A stretch of DNA of 64,000 nucleotides from Paenibacillus sp. FSL R5-0912 (GCF_000758605.1 NZ_CP009282.1:3534001-3598000), one strand, 5' to 3'. Positions 26,430-37,588 are shown, counted from the first letter of the stretch. Numbers and translations: made by a program. The notes: generated by a model from the letters alone, not told the origin.

Positions 26430-27356
26430 GTGGCGGCAAAAGCCTTGGAATTGGAATACCGGTACAGGATCAACCATGTCGTCAACTACATGGAAGAGCA
26501 TCTTACGGAGTCATTAACCCTTGAAGAATTATCGGACGTGAGTGCCTACTCCCCCTATCACTTTCATCGGGTGTTCAAAACGGTGATGGATGAGAACGTG
26601 CACGGGTTTATCCAGCGGATCCGCATCGAGAAGGCAATCAAGCTGTTATTGTTTCATCCAGGTAGAAGCATCACTGAGATCGCTTTGGATTGTGGTCTGC
26701 AAACTCAGGCCCATTTTTGCAGAGTATTCCGCAAGCATACCGGGCTCAGCGCTTCTGAATACCGGGACAGATTTCGCCTGCGGACGATCGCCGAACGGTT
26801 TAGGGCTAAAGTCACCTTGGAAAAGTCCACCGATCTGTCCTGCAAGCTGGCAGAGCTCCCGATCGAGATTCGGAGCCTCGCTCCGATGAATACGATCTAT
26901 GCCCGATATAGGGGGACTATCAATGAAGGAAGGATTAATTCGGATATTACAGGGCTCTTTGAGCATGTAACCTCGTGGTTGGCCGCGAGAGAAGCCTTGA
27001 CTAAAGACAGCTTAACTGTCGGACTCATCCTGGATGACCCTTACATTACACCGGATGGCAGACACAGGTACGATGCTTGCATTACAACGGAGCACCGGAT
27101 GACACCGACTGGCGATCTAGGCGTCCGGACGATCCCGGGAGGCAAGTACGCCCTAGTGCAGCTGAGAGACAGACCCGATAAGGTGAAAGATTTGCTCCAC
27201 TTAGTCTCCACCGAGTGGCTTCCTCTAAGCCCGTATGTATGGGACGTCTCACGACCAGCCCTGGAAATTTTCTTATCCAACTCGCTTGACCATAAGGCAG
27301 GACAGTGGAAAATGGAATTTGGCATCCCTGTTAAACTAAACGAAGCCGGCTTCTGA
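26430..27356 (+). CDS. AraC-family regulator with GyrI-like effector domain
   Basis: 308 residues of the Rob/SoxS-plus-GyrI type. Two HTHs occupy residues 10-115 (LTESLTLEELSDVSAYSPYH and GRSITEIALDCGLQTQAHF, with FCRVFRKHTGLSASEYR). From about residue 140 a GyrI-like ligand domain follows (IEIRSLAPMNTIYARYRG, ending FLSNSLDHKAGQWKMEFGIP). Such proteins often sense drugs or amphiphiles. GTG start with AGGTGGG some distance upstream. A TATAAT lies 54 bases before the start. It is divergent from the serine hydrolase. Confidence 0.9.
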   Translation: MAAKALELEYRYRINHVVNYMEEHLTESLTLEELSDVSAYSPYHFHRVFKTVMDENVHGFIQRIRIEKAIKLLLFHPGRSITEIALDCGLQTQAHFCRVFRKHTGLSASEYRDRFRLRTIAERFRAKVTLEKSTDLSCKLAELPIEIRSLAPMNTIYARYRGTINEGRINSDITGLFEHVTSWLAAREALTKDSLTVGLILDDPYITPDGRHRYDACITTEHRMTPTGDLGVRTIPGGKYALVQLRDRPDKVKDLLHLVSTEWLPLSPYVWDVSRPALEIFLSNSLDHKAGQWKMEFGIPVKLNEAGF

Positions 27357-27418
27357 GGTAACACGTAATAACGGTATTCCGTATGTCTGTGAACACTAGG
27401 ATATAACGTTATCTATGG

Positions 27419-27470
27419 AAACAGCGACAGTCAAGGACGCTATTTTTCTGTCCTAAGCTGCCGCTGTTTT
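27419..27470. terminator. Terminator hairpin between araC-type gene and telA-type gene
   Basis: AAACAGCG pairs with CGCTGTTT, extended by CAG/CTG and inner AGGAC/GTCCT helices; T tract TTTTGATTTT on the plus strand. The outer arms are nearly the same as the hairpin at 2661-2710. Confidence 0.7.
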
Positions 27471-27529
27471 GATTTTAGAGCTCAGTCCAATCCATTACTT
27501 TATGCTGACAACAGTAGTGCTCAGTAGTG

Positions 27530-28669
27530 CTATAACCCCAGCGTACTGCCTTTTTCCAGCCGCCGGATCTGCTGTTCTCCGTTATCCGCCAGTTCCCGGA
27601 ACTGGTTGATCGTCTCCCGCATCTTGGGGAGGGCTTCCTGCTTGTAGGTGCTGATAGAATCGAGTGCAGACAGGACATCCGTGAACGCTTGCTTCAAGGT
27701 GTCAGCGGAAATACTGGTTTCGAGCGATTGCTTGTGAATGGCCGCGCCTTGGTCCTTCAACATTTTGGAGGTGCCGCTGATCAGGTTGTTGGTGGTCTGG
27801 TTCAGCAGCTCGATCTTTTTGAGCACGATCTTCTGATTGTATAAGGCACTTGCGACCGTAACCGATATTTTGAGCGCAGATACCGTAACATTCCGTGCTC
27901 TGTCCACACCGCGGATCAGCTCTTTGTTGTTACGTATTACGACTTCAATGGCCATGATCCCCTGTTGATTCACCACCAGCATCTGCTGCAGGTCCATAAC
28001 CCGCTGGCGCAGAGGGAAGAGTACTTCTTCGGTGATGAACCGGATTTTATCCTCGTCTTCACTGCGCTGCTTAGCCGCCTCAATCTGCGTCTCGATCTCC
28101 TGATCCATGAGGATGCCGAGCTGAATTTCCTTTTTAAGCCGTTTAGTCAGCTCCCGCAGAGTCTGCTGCTCAATCTCTAAGGTGGTATTGTCATTTTTCA
28201 GCACGCTTTTGCCTTTATCCAGAGACAGAATGATATCGGAGATGACACTATCCGCCTTCTGGTATTTGGCGAAGTAATTGCGCAGGGGATGGAAGAACTT
28301 GCCCAGGAAGCCGTTTTTGGCGAAATCAACTGCACTCGGGTCCAGATCCTTCAGCTGCAGATGCAGCTCTGTTAATCCCCTGGCGACCTGGCCGCCTTTA
28401 TCACCGGTCTTGGATAGATTACCTACAGATACCTGAAGGAGTGAATTCTTCTCAGAAGAGGAGCGCATGGTGCCCATCCCGAAGCTGTCAATCGACTGCA
28501 ACACTGATTTGCGTTTCTCCAGTGAATCGAAATCCAGTGCAAGAATATTGGATACATTATTGACCGCCTGTTCCTTCAGCTGCGTAACTTCCTCCGGCTC
28601 CGGCTGAACCTGCTCTTCGACGGCCTCTTTCAGCTTCTCAGGGCTGGGAATTTCCATTGAGAATGACAT
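27530..28669 (-). CDS. TelA-family (toxic anion resistance) protein
   Basis: 379 residues, cytoplasmic, nearly all helical. Matches the TelA/YceH/YaaN family (IRFITEEVLFPLRQRVMDLQ, MAIEVVIRNNKELIRGVDRA, RNVTVSALKISVTVASALYN). The family is tied to tellurite and envelope-antibiotic tolerance, but its mechanism is unknown. GGAGGG lies 5 bases before ATG 28669. It is the last gene of a three-gene operon behind a solute-binding/VWA protein and a 2-TM protein. Unlike the B. subtilis yce locus, no TerD genes are here. Confidence 0.9.
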   Translation of the reverse strand: MSFSMEIPSPEKLKEAVEEQVQPEPEEVTQLKEQAVNNVSNILALDFDSLEKRKSVLQSIDSFGMGTMRSSSEKNSLLQVSVGNLSKTGDKGGQVARGLTELHLQLKDLDPSAVDFAKNGFLGKFFHPLRNYFAKYQKADSVISDIILSLDKGKSVLKNDNTTLEIEQQTLRELTKRLKKEIQLGILMDQEIETQIEAAKQRSEDEDKIRFITEEVLFPLRQRVMDLQQMLVVNQQGIMAIEVVIRNNKELIRGVDRARNVTVSALKISVTVASALYNQKIVLKKIELLNQTTNNLISGTSKMLKDQGAAIHKQSLETSISADTLKQAFTDVLSALDSISTYKQEALPKMRETINQFRELADNGEQQIRRLEKGSTLGL

Positions 28670-28696
28670 GGGAACCCTCCTTCGGGAATATGGGAC

Positions 28697-30385
28697 TTAC
28701 ATTTGTACATTGAGCAGATTGCCGATTTTGTAGACCACATCTTCAGTATCTGCATTGATATTTGCCGCCTCGTTGATGCTTGAAATGCTCTCGAGTGCCT
28801 TGATGTTGGCGTTATATCCAATTGTATATACGGGGATTTTGTAGCTCTCAATCAATCCTCTGATCTCATCCAATGAATGTCCTTCATTCGTTTCCCCGTC
28901 ACTAAGCACGAAGATCAGCGGTTTCATCTCCGGATGCAGCGTGAGTTCCTCTTTCAGCATCTTCATGGCAACGACCATTCCGTCAAAAGTAGCCGTTCCT
29001 CCGGCAGCCTGCAGGCTATTGATCGCCCCAACGAACATGGACTGCTGATTGGTGTCGTATTTGCCGATCGGCAGATTAATCGTCACATCACTGGAGTAGG
29101 AGACAAATCCGATGCTGTTGTCCTTGCCCAGAAACTTCTGGCCCTTCAGCAGCGATTCCTTGAGCCGGTTCAGCGGTTCCCCGGCCATGCTGCCCGATAC
29201 ATCAGCTACGAATACTGCGGCAATCGGTTTGCTGCCGTCTTTTTTCTCCTTCCATAGCTTCTGGGCTGAGGAGAGGAGGGAGCCGTTCACCGGAGCCAGC
29301 TCGGACTTGTAATCATTCAGACCGTTAAAGCCTCTGTCCGAGGCTGCTGTCTGGGTTTTGTCCTGCACGGCAAATTCGGCGAACTTGCGTATAATCTCCA
29401 GCTTCTCTTCTGGCAAATCACCCAGTGCATAGAGCGGACTGTCATGCCGTACCCCGAAGGGGGTAAACACATACCCGCTTGTCAGATCCGCCGCATTGAC
29501 ATATGTCTGATATTCCAGCACAAAGGCATCCAGCATGCCCGACTTCGCCGCATCCCGCATCTGCAGGGTAGTGGAGGCAATGAAAGGCACATTCGCCTGG
29601 AACTTCTCAAAGCCTTGAACCGCCTTGTCCCCCAGCAGATCCGTACTGTCGAACGAGCCCAGTGCAGTCACGAGGAAATTCAATCCCGTGGAGCTGGCAA
29701 AAGGATCAGTGTAGCCCATCGCGAGCTCATTCGCTGCAATGGCATCGGTGATCGTCTTCACATTAATCGAGCCGTATTTGCCGACCAGCTGATCATATTT
29801 CTGCTTGCTCATGACCACCCCGGCTACATTGCCGGCCAGCCGCTCAGATACAAGTTCTGCAGAGACGCCGCTTGCCTTGACCATTTCACCCCATAGCTCA
29901 TTGGACGGAGTGTAGGCGTCTGGCACATATTTGCCGGACCGGATATAATCCGCGGCTGTACCCGAAGCGATATTACGGATGCTGACAGAGACGGGCTTGC
30001 CATCCACGAGGATACCCGCAGCGTTGAAGTCATTGGCCACTTCATTCAGCCAGCCGTCGTTGCCGGTGCCGGATTTCTCGGTCGAGGAGAATATTTCGGC
30101 GTAGCTGTCCGTTGTACTGTTCACAGAAAGCGGGAATTTGGAGATCTCGGGCAATGAATCGCCGACTGCTGCCGGATCAAGATCAATTTGCCCTTTTACA
30201 GGTGCGGTACTGCTCACGTTAATATCTTTATAGATCCTGTTCAGCTTTTTATCAGCATCTTCTGCAGAGATCTCTGTCTTGGATTTGCCCATGTTCGCGG
30301 TCAGGCTGATTCCGAAGTAGACAAGCGCAAAGACGGACACGGCAATGAGGCCCAGAATGATGAATGTTTTGCTTTTCCTGGCCAT
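28697..30385 (-). CDS. Membrane-anchored solute-binding/VWA two-domain protein
   Basis: About 562 residues. One N-terminal helix (TFIILGLIAVSVFALVYFGI) then an extracellular type-2 solute-binding domain (residues 80-340: VSVSIRNIASGTAADYIRSG, AANELAMGYTDPFASSTGLN) and a von Willebrand A domain with a complete MIDAS: DVSGS near residue 400, the Thr of GGTATFDGM, and Asp in SDGETNEG. VWA domains bind protein partners through a metal ion. ATG 30385 (MARKSK) has AAAGGA 8 bases upstream and is preferred to 30391. The gaps to its neighbours are 27-30 bases, so the trio is an operon. Confidence 0.87.
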   Translation of the reverse strand: MARKSKTFIILGLIAVSVFALVYFGISLTANMGKSKTEISAEDADKKLNRIYKDINVSSTAPVKGQIDLDPAAVGDSLPEISKFPLSVNSTTDSYAEIFSSTEKSGTGNDGWLNEVANDFNAAGILVDGKPVSVSIRNIASGTAADYIRSGKYVPDAYTPSNELWGEMVKASGVSAELVSERLAGNVAGVVMSKQKYDQLVGKYGSINVKTITDAIAANELAMGYTDPFASSTGLNFLVTALGSFDSTDLLGDKAVQGFEKFQANVPFIASTTLQMRDAAKSGMLDAFVLEYQTYVNAADLTSGYVFTPFGVRHDSPLYALGDLPEEKLEIIRKFAEFAVQDKTQTAASDRGFNGLNDYKSELAPVNGSLLSSAQKLWKEKKDGSKPIAAVFVADVSGSMAGEPLNRLKESLLKGQKFLGKDNSIGFVSYSSDVTINLPIGKYDTNQQSMFVGAINSLQAAGGTATFDGMVVAMKMLKEELTLHPEMKPLIFVLSDGETNEGHSLDEIRGLIESYKIPVYTIGYNANIKALESISSINEAANINADTEDVVYKIGNLLNVQM

Positions 30386-30412
30386 AATCATCTTCCTTTC
30401 CCTACTGATTCA

Positions 30413-31162
30413 CTATTGATAGAGTTTCGTCTGCCCGATCAGGGCGGTCAGCTCCTGCATGCAGGGCATTTCCAGAGCGGCATCATAATCAGCACTTCCG
30501 AGCTGGGAGATCTCCAGCAGCAGCTGGTCCAGCTTCAGCAGAATCTCTTCATTTGCTGCCAGACAGCCTTTGACATGGGTGAAATATTCGTTGAACAAGG
30601 CGTTCTTCTTCTGGATGAATGTACTTGTGAATCTGCCGGAGTTGAATGTATCCATAAATTGGGAGAACTCGGCGGCATCGAATACGCTTAGCTTGTTCAA
30701 GATACTGCGGATATTCAGGTATAGGAGCTTCTCAACGTCTTGAATCACCGTGTGGAACTTCCGGAAACTGAGCTCTGACCGCTCGAACCGCCCGGCAAGA
30801 ACATTCAACAGCGTCAGCTTCTTCTTATCCATCCGCACCAGCTGATCCAGGGCCAGGGCGACATCCTCTTTCAGTACCCTTACATTACGGTAGCGGTTAA
30901 GTTCAGCTATATAGTCTTCCCGTGAATCGAGAGAGGGGACAGCGGGAATAATTGCCCGTTTGAAGAGCAGGGTATAACTCCCGTAGAGCACAATCAGCAG
31001 GCTGACAACCAGCAGGGTTACCCCTGCTGCAGTTCCAAGAGCACTGGACCCGCCGATGGCTACTCCGAGTAATCCTGGCGATAAGATAGCAATGTTCAGA
31101 ATGACGACTCCGGCAATTACGCCCAGCAGCTTCACAGGTCCGGAACTATTCAGGATTAACAC
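30413..31162 (-). CDS. Two-helix membrane protein of the TelA operon
   Basis: About 249 residues. Two N-terminal membrane helices (LLGVIAGVVILNIAILSPGL and GVTLLVVSLLIVLYGSYTLL), then about 165 cytoplasmic residues, mostly helical and charged (DYIAELNRYRNVRVLKEDVA). I do not recognise a named family. The start is uncertain: GGAGGGG is followed at once by GTG 31162, while the frame opens at TTG 31171. It heads the operon and could link the extracellular VWA protein to cytoplasmic TelA; that is inference. Confidence 0.7.
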   Translation of the reverse strand: MLILNSSGPVKLLGVIAGVVILNIAILSPGLLGVAIGGSSALGTAAGVTLLVVSLLIVLYGSYTLLFKRAIIPAVPSLDSREDYIAELNRYRNVRVLKEDVALALDQLVRMDKKKLTLLNVLAGRFERSELSFRKFHTVIQDVEKLLYLNIRSILNKLSVFDAAEFSQFMDTFNSGRFTSTFIQKKNALFNEYFTHVKGCLAANEEILLKLDQLLLEISQLGSADYDAALEMPCMQELTALIGQTKLYQ

Positions 31163-31240
31163 CCCCTCCAAGAGTATATTTAGCTACTGCTCCTTTTGAT
31201 TCGTAAATGGAGAGAAATACTGTGCAGGGTCTGTTAATAA

Positions 31241-31402
31241 TGGGGGAAGCTGATAGACCGTGTGAATCCCGGATCGCTCCAAAGCGTCAGTAAAGCGGAG
31301 TTTATTGCGTATTATGAGCAGTTTACCGGCTTTGCCCCTCCTTGTTTGATTACGGTAAGCAATAACACGGTTAATACCGTCACAGAGGTTTATGTTCCGT
31401 AA
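31241..31402 (+). pseudogene. Possible unidentified gene remnant before the riboswitch
   Basis: A 53-codon open stretch with no start codon or ribosome site, bounded upstream by two TAA stops, reads VNPGSLQSVSKAEFIAYYEQ, FTGFAPPCLITVSNNTV and TEVYVP. It is protein-like in composition and may be the tail of a lost gene. An overlapping frame on the other strand (31184-31408) is an alternative reading; neither is recognised. Confidence 0.25.
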
Positions 31403-31424
31403 CTCCACAAATTTTAAGAATTAA

Positions 31425-31474
31425 GGGTTGACGCCAGCTCACTTGACGTGTAACATATGAACAGTCGTCAACCC
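31425..31474 (+). promoter_or_regulatory. Promoter flanked by a 9-bp inverted repeat
   Basis: TTGACG (31428-31433), a 17-base spacer and TAACAT (31451-31456) form a promoter for the riboswitch and EamA gene. GGGTTGACG (31425-31433) and CGTCAACCC (31466-31474) are perfect inverted copies on either side, so a bound regulator could enclose the promoter. Confidence 0.6.
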
Positions 31475-31488
31475 GATAATTACATATT

Positions 31489-31568
31489 GTTCTCGTATAA
31501 CCTCGCAGCCATCAGGTACATCAGGGCGAGGGTTTCTACAGGAAGCCTACTCTTCCTAACTACGATGA
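31489..31568 (+). ncRNA. Purine-type riboswitch aptamer (guanine-like)
   Basis: Core features of the purine class are present in order: P1 5' strand TCGTA, conserved TATAA, P2 CCTCGC/GCGAGG, the hallmark GTTTCTAC (31531-31538), P3 AGGAAG/CTTCCT, the joining segment AACTACG and P1 3' strand TACGA. The specificity base aligning with position 74 is C, as in guanine/hypoxanthine sensors. The P2 loop is 19 bases with a direct repeat CATCAGG-TA-CATCAGG instead of the usual 7, and L3 lacks a typical sequence, so loop-loop docking is altered. AGTTAGGA at 31601-31608 can pair with TCCTAACT (31554-31561) in the aptamer, a candidate switch helix. Confidence 0.75.
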
Positions 31569-31659
31569 TAAGGACTTTGATACACAGGTCCCTATCCCGG
31601 AGTTAGGATTATTTGCGTGTTGCGGCCGACACAACAGAGATTCAGGAGGCATAATTGAA

Positions 31660-32634
31660 ATGAAAGATATGAAATACTTAATCTCCGTGCTCATAGGCGC
31701 TATGAGCTACGGCATTTTATCCACAATCGTTGTATTAGCATACGGAGAAGGCTATAAGCTGGGTGAAGTCGTTGGTACGCAGCTGCTGACCGGCTGCATT
31801 CTCGCCTGGCTGCTGGCCTTATATACCAAGGTTAGAGAGAACCGCAAACAGCGCAGCCGCGCCAATACTGCGGCCGCGGCTGCTGTCAGCAAGGCTCCGG
31901 CTATGAAGCTGGCCTGGAAGCACAGACTGCTGCTAATGCTCGCCGGCGCACCAACAGTGGTTACCGGTCTGCTGTACTATCAGTCCCTCCGGTATATACC
32001 GGCTTCGCTCGCGATTATTCTTCTGTTCCAGTTCACCTGGATCAGCGTGCTGATCCAAGCCGTAAGCAAACGCCAGCGTCCTGATAAGATCACCGTGTTG
32101 ACCTTGATCCTGCTATTCGGGGGAACGCTGCTGGCAGCCGGAATTCTGAATCAGGGAGCTGCCGAGTTCAACGCACTCGGGCTTATGCTCGGGCTGTTAT
32201 CTGCGGTAAGCTACTCCATGTTTATTATCTTCAGCGGCAAAGCCGTTCCGGCTGCGCATCCTGCCTACCGTAGCGCCTGGATGGTTACCGGCGGCCTGCT
32301 GCTGCTGTTCATCCTGTTCCCGCCATACTTCCTGTTTAACGGTTTGCTGTGGAGTCAGCTGCTGTTGTTCGGCTTCCTGCTGGGATTGTTCGGCGCCTTC
32401 ATCCCGCCAGTCCTGTTCGCCATCGGTGTTCCGCATATCGGGGGAGGCATGGCTGGTATTCTGGGTGCCGCTGAACTGCCGGTTGCCGTGCTGCTGTCCT
32501 CGTTCGTACTGCATGAGCATGTGAGCGGCCTGCAGTGGACCGGAGTGATTCTGGTGCTGATCGGAGTCGTACTGCCGGAGCTGTATAAGCTGCGTTGGAG
32601 AAATTCCCGGTCGGTCACTTCATCATCCGTGTAA
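31660..32634 (+). CDS. EamA/DMT-family transporter
   Basis: 324 residues with ten membrane helices in two EamA repeats (ISVLIGAMSYGILSTIVVLA; later GLLSAVSYSMFIIFSGKAV and FVLHEHVSGLQWTGVILVLI). A charged loop rich in Arg and Ala separates helices 2 and 3. AGGAGG lies 10 bases before ATG 31660. Being preceded by a purine-type riboswitch, it is best guessed as a purine or purine-analogue exporter; family members also move amino acids and drugs. It ends in a strong terminator. Confidence 0.85.
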   Translation: MKDMKYLISVLIGAMSYGILSTIVVLAYGEGYKLGEVVGTQLLTGCILAWLLALYTKVRENRKQRSRANTAAAAAVSKAPAMKLAWKHRLLLMLAGAPTVVTGLLYYQSLRYIPASLAIILLFQFTWISVLIQAVSKRQRPDKITVLTLILLFGGTLLAAGILNQGAAEFNALGLMLGLLSAVSYSMFIIFSGKAVPAAHPAYRSAWMVTGGLLLLFILFPPYFLFNGLLWSQLLLFGFLLGLFGAFIPPVLFAIGVPHIGGGMAGILGAAELPVAVLLSSFVLHEHVSGLQWTGVILVLIGVVLPELYKLRWRNSRSVTSSSV

Positions 32635-32656
32635 GTTCTTATTCAACAGTAATATG

Positions 32657-32708
32657 AAGCAGAGGATTAATTTCCGTATTACCCGGAAATCAATCCTCTG
32701 CTTATTTG
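32657..32708 (+). terminator. Terminator of the EamA gene
   Basis: AAGCAGAGGATT pairs with AATCCTCTGCTT, extended by ATTTCCG/CGGAAAT, a stem of about 19 bp; a short T tract follows. Confidence 0.8.
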
Positions 32709-32747
32709 CATACGCAGAATGTTCCGGTCATCCGGACGGAATTTCAT

Positions 32748-32761
32748 TGAAAGCGCAAACA
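32748..32761 (+). promoter_or_regulatory. cre site (CcpA box) of the licT-bglP-bglH operon
   Basis: TGAAAGCGCAAACA matches the catabolite-responsive element consensus TGWAANCGNTNWCA at all but one fixed base. It sits just upstream of the -35. Confidence 0.7.
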
Positions 32762-32767
32762 TTTTTG

Positions 32768-32796
32768 TTGCCAAAAGTGAAATAGAGTGCTATCCT
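32768..32796 (+). promoter_or_regulatory. Promoter of the licT-bglP-bglH operon
   Basis: TTGCCA, a 17-base spacer and TATCCT. The transcript would start near 32803, exactly in front of the first antiterminator element. Confidence 0.6.
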
Positions 32797-32803
32797 GAAT
32801 TTG

Positions 32804-32832
32804 GGATTGTTACTGAAAAGGCAAAACCCAAA
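32804..32832 (+). promoter_or_regulatory. Ribonucleic antiterminator (RAT) 1 for LicT
   Basis: Begins GGATTGTTACTG and continues with GGCAAAACCC, the conserved LicT/BglG target. It overlaps the 5' arm of the terminator at 32817, so LicT binding would block that terminator. Confidence 0.85.
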
Positions 32833-32866
32833 ACATGGTCACGTGTTTTGGGTTTTGCCTTTCTTT
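32817..32866 (+). terminator. LicT-controlled terminator 1, before licT
   Basis: AAAGGCAAAACCCAAAACA pairs with TGTTTTGGGTTTTGCCTTT (19 bp) around an 8-base loop, followed by CTTTATG. Confidence 0.85.
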
Positions 32867-32960
32867 ATGTTAAGGCCTGCGGGACGCCGCGGGAATCCTT
32901 GATTAATCCGTCTACATCCTGTATTGATGAATGAAATTCGGGATAAAGGAGGGCAGAGGG

Positions 32961-33797
32961 TTGATTATCGAAAAAATTTTCAATAACAATGCCATTATTG
33001 CCAAGGATTCAGGCAAAGATGAATTGGTGGTCATGGGACGCGGCATCGGATTCAAGAAGAACGCCGGCGATCCGGTGGATGTATCTCTGATTGAGAAGAC
33101 GTTTGTACTGAAGCAGAATGATGCTTCGGAGAAATTCAAAGCATTAATGGCAGATGCGCCCGCCGAATATGTAGCCTTAAGCCACGATATTATCGAATAT
33201 GCCAAGCAATCCCTGAAGGTGCGCCTAAGCGATTATATCTATGTTACATTAACGGATCATTTGACCCATGCACTAAGGCTCTGGGACCAGGGGATCCGCA
33301 ATACCAATCCGCTCATCTGGGAGATACAGCGCTGTTATCCCAAGGAATATGGTATCGCAATTCATGCCTTGCAGATCATTCAGAGTTATACTCGCATCCG
33401 CCTGCCGGAGGATGAAGCCGGCAATATTGCCCTGCATCTGATCAATGCGCAAATGAACAGCTCCGGTCATAGAATTGCTGATGTCACCAGACAGACGCAA
33501 CAGATCGATGATATTCTCAATATTGTTAAGTATTCCTATAACAACGAGATTGATGAGAGTTCGGTCAGCTATGAACGGTTCATTACCCATCTGCGGTATT
33601 TTTTCCAGCGGTCACGTAAGAAGGAATCGGTGGAGTCGGTTGATGATTTTCTGCTCAAGCAGGTACGGACCAAATACAAAAAGGCGCATAGCTGTGTACT
33701 CAAAATTGAGCAATATCTGGACACCCGGCTTCTGGATGAGGAAAGGCTGTACTTGACGATTCACATTCAGCGGGTAACACAAAGACAAACTGAATAA
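32961..33797 (+). CDS. licT: BglG/LicT-family transcriptional antiterminator
   Basis: RNA-binding regulator that keeps beta-glucoside genes on when substrate is present. 278 residues from TTG 32961, which has AAAGGAGGG 7 bases upstream and matches LicT length; the ATG at 32931 adds ten residues unlike the family. The CAT RNA-binding domain is at the start (IIEKIFNNNAIIAKDSGKDE, then VVMGRGIGFKK), followed by PRD1 (LTDHLTHALRL and YGIAIHALQII) and PRD2 (FITHLRYFFQRS, ending LTIHIQRV). The PRD histidines are PTS phosphorylation sites. It is autoregulated through RAT 1. Confidence 0.93.
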   Translation: MIIEKIFNNNAIIAKDSGKDELVVMGRGIGFKKNAGDPVDVSLIEKTFVLKQNDASEKFKALMADAPAEYVALSHDIIEYAKQSLKVRLSDYIYVTLTDHLTHALRLWDQGIRNTNPLIWEIQRCYPKEYGIAIHALQIIQSYTRIRLPEDEAGNIALHLINAQMNSSGHRIADVTRQTQQIDDILNIVKYSYNNEIDESSVSYERFITHLRYFFQRSRKKESVESVDDFLLKQVRTKYKKAHSCVLKIEQYLDTRLLDEERLYLTIHIQRVTQRQTE

Positions 33798-33804
33798 AAC
33801 CTTT

Positions 33805-33833
33805 GGATTGTTACTGGTCATGCAGGCGAAACC
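33805..33833 (+). promoter_or_regulatory. Ribonucleic antiterminator (RAT) 2 for LicT
   Basis: GGATTGTTACTGGTCATGCA followed by GGCGAAACC, the LicT target, overlapping the 5' arm of the terminator before bglP. Confidence 0.88.
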
Positions 33834-33869
33834 AAATCGGCAGAACAATGCCGGGTGGTTTCGTTTTTT
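33827..33869 (+). terminator. LicT-controlled terminator 2, before bglP
   Basis: CGAAACCA pairs with TGGTTTCG and CGGCA with TGCCG inside; six T follow at once. Confidence 0.88.
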
Positions 33870-33878
33870 GTTTTTTAA

Positions 33879-35798
<1,920 letters not shown>

Positions 35799-35810
35799 TC
35801 TGTTCAATGA

Positions 35811-37292
<1,482 letters not shown>

Positions 37293-37318
37293 TCAGGCTA
37301 TCAGCAATGACTTCATAA

Positions 37319-37364
37319 GAATAGCAGCCAAACAGTGTTTCTGCACTGCTCGGCTGCTATTTTA
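37319..37364 (+). terminator. Terminator of the licT-bglP-bglH operon
   Basis: AATAGCAGCC pairs with GGCTGCTATT around a loop containing CAGTG/CACTG, followed by a T-rich tract. Confidence 0.8.
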
Positions 37365-37399
37365 TTGTGTAACGAGAATGCTACGATGCTGACTCCTGT

Positions 37400-37437
37400 A
37401 AGTACAGATTGACAATCTGTACTTTTGAATATATTGT
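37400..37437 (+). promoter_or_regulatory. Promoter under a perfect 25-bp palindrome (DHA2 pump gene)
   Basis: Arms AAGTACAGATTG and CAATCTGTACTT flank one central A (37400-37424). The palindrome contains TTGACA (37409-37414); a -10 (TATTGT at 17 bases, or TATATT at 15) follows. A bound dimer would cover the -35, so repression is expected. A long leader of about 145 bases follows. Confidence 0.65.
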
Positions 37438-37588
37438 AGATACATTAAGTCTTTGATAGAGTGGTTTACGGCCTGTCTAATTAACCGGGAATATTCTGTC
37501 AGAAGTTAAGCGGTGAGCGTATTTCGTTTTTATTAAGGACTTAATATATCTTCAATATATCCAATAAAGCGAGACAGGTGGAGAGAGA

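Noticed and set aside
27475..27678. 67-residue minus-strand frame
   Set aside because: Overlaps the 3' end of the TelA-family gene in another frame; arginine/serine-rich shadow.
31184..31408. 74-residue minus-strand frame upstream of the TelA operon
   Set aside because: No ribosome site or known family; overlaps a plus-strand frame that looks more protein-like, itself only a weak remnant.
31501..31532. CATCAGG-TA-CATCAGG as a start of a CRISPR-like or tandem array
   Set aside because: Only two short copies, both inside the P2 loop of the riboswitch.
31489..31640. Guanidine (ykkC) riboswitch, often found before DMT/SMR exporters
   Set aside because: Its conserved segments are not present, while TATAA, GTTTCTAC and the P1-P3 layout fit the purine class.
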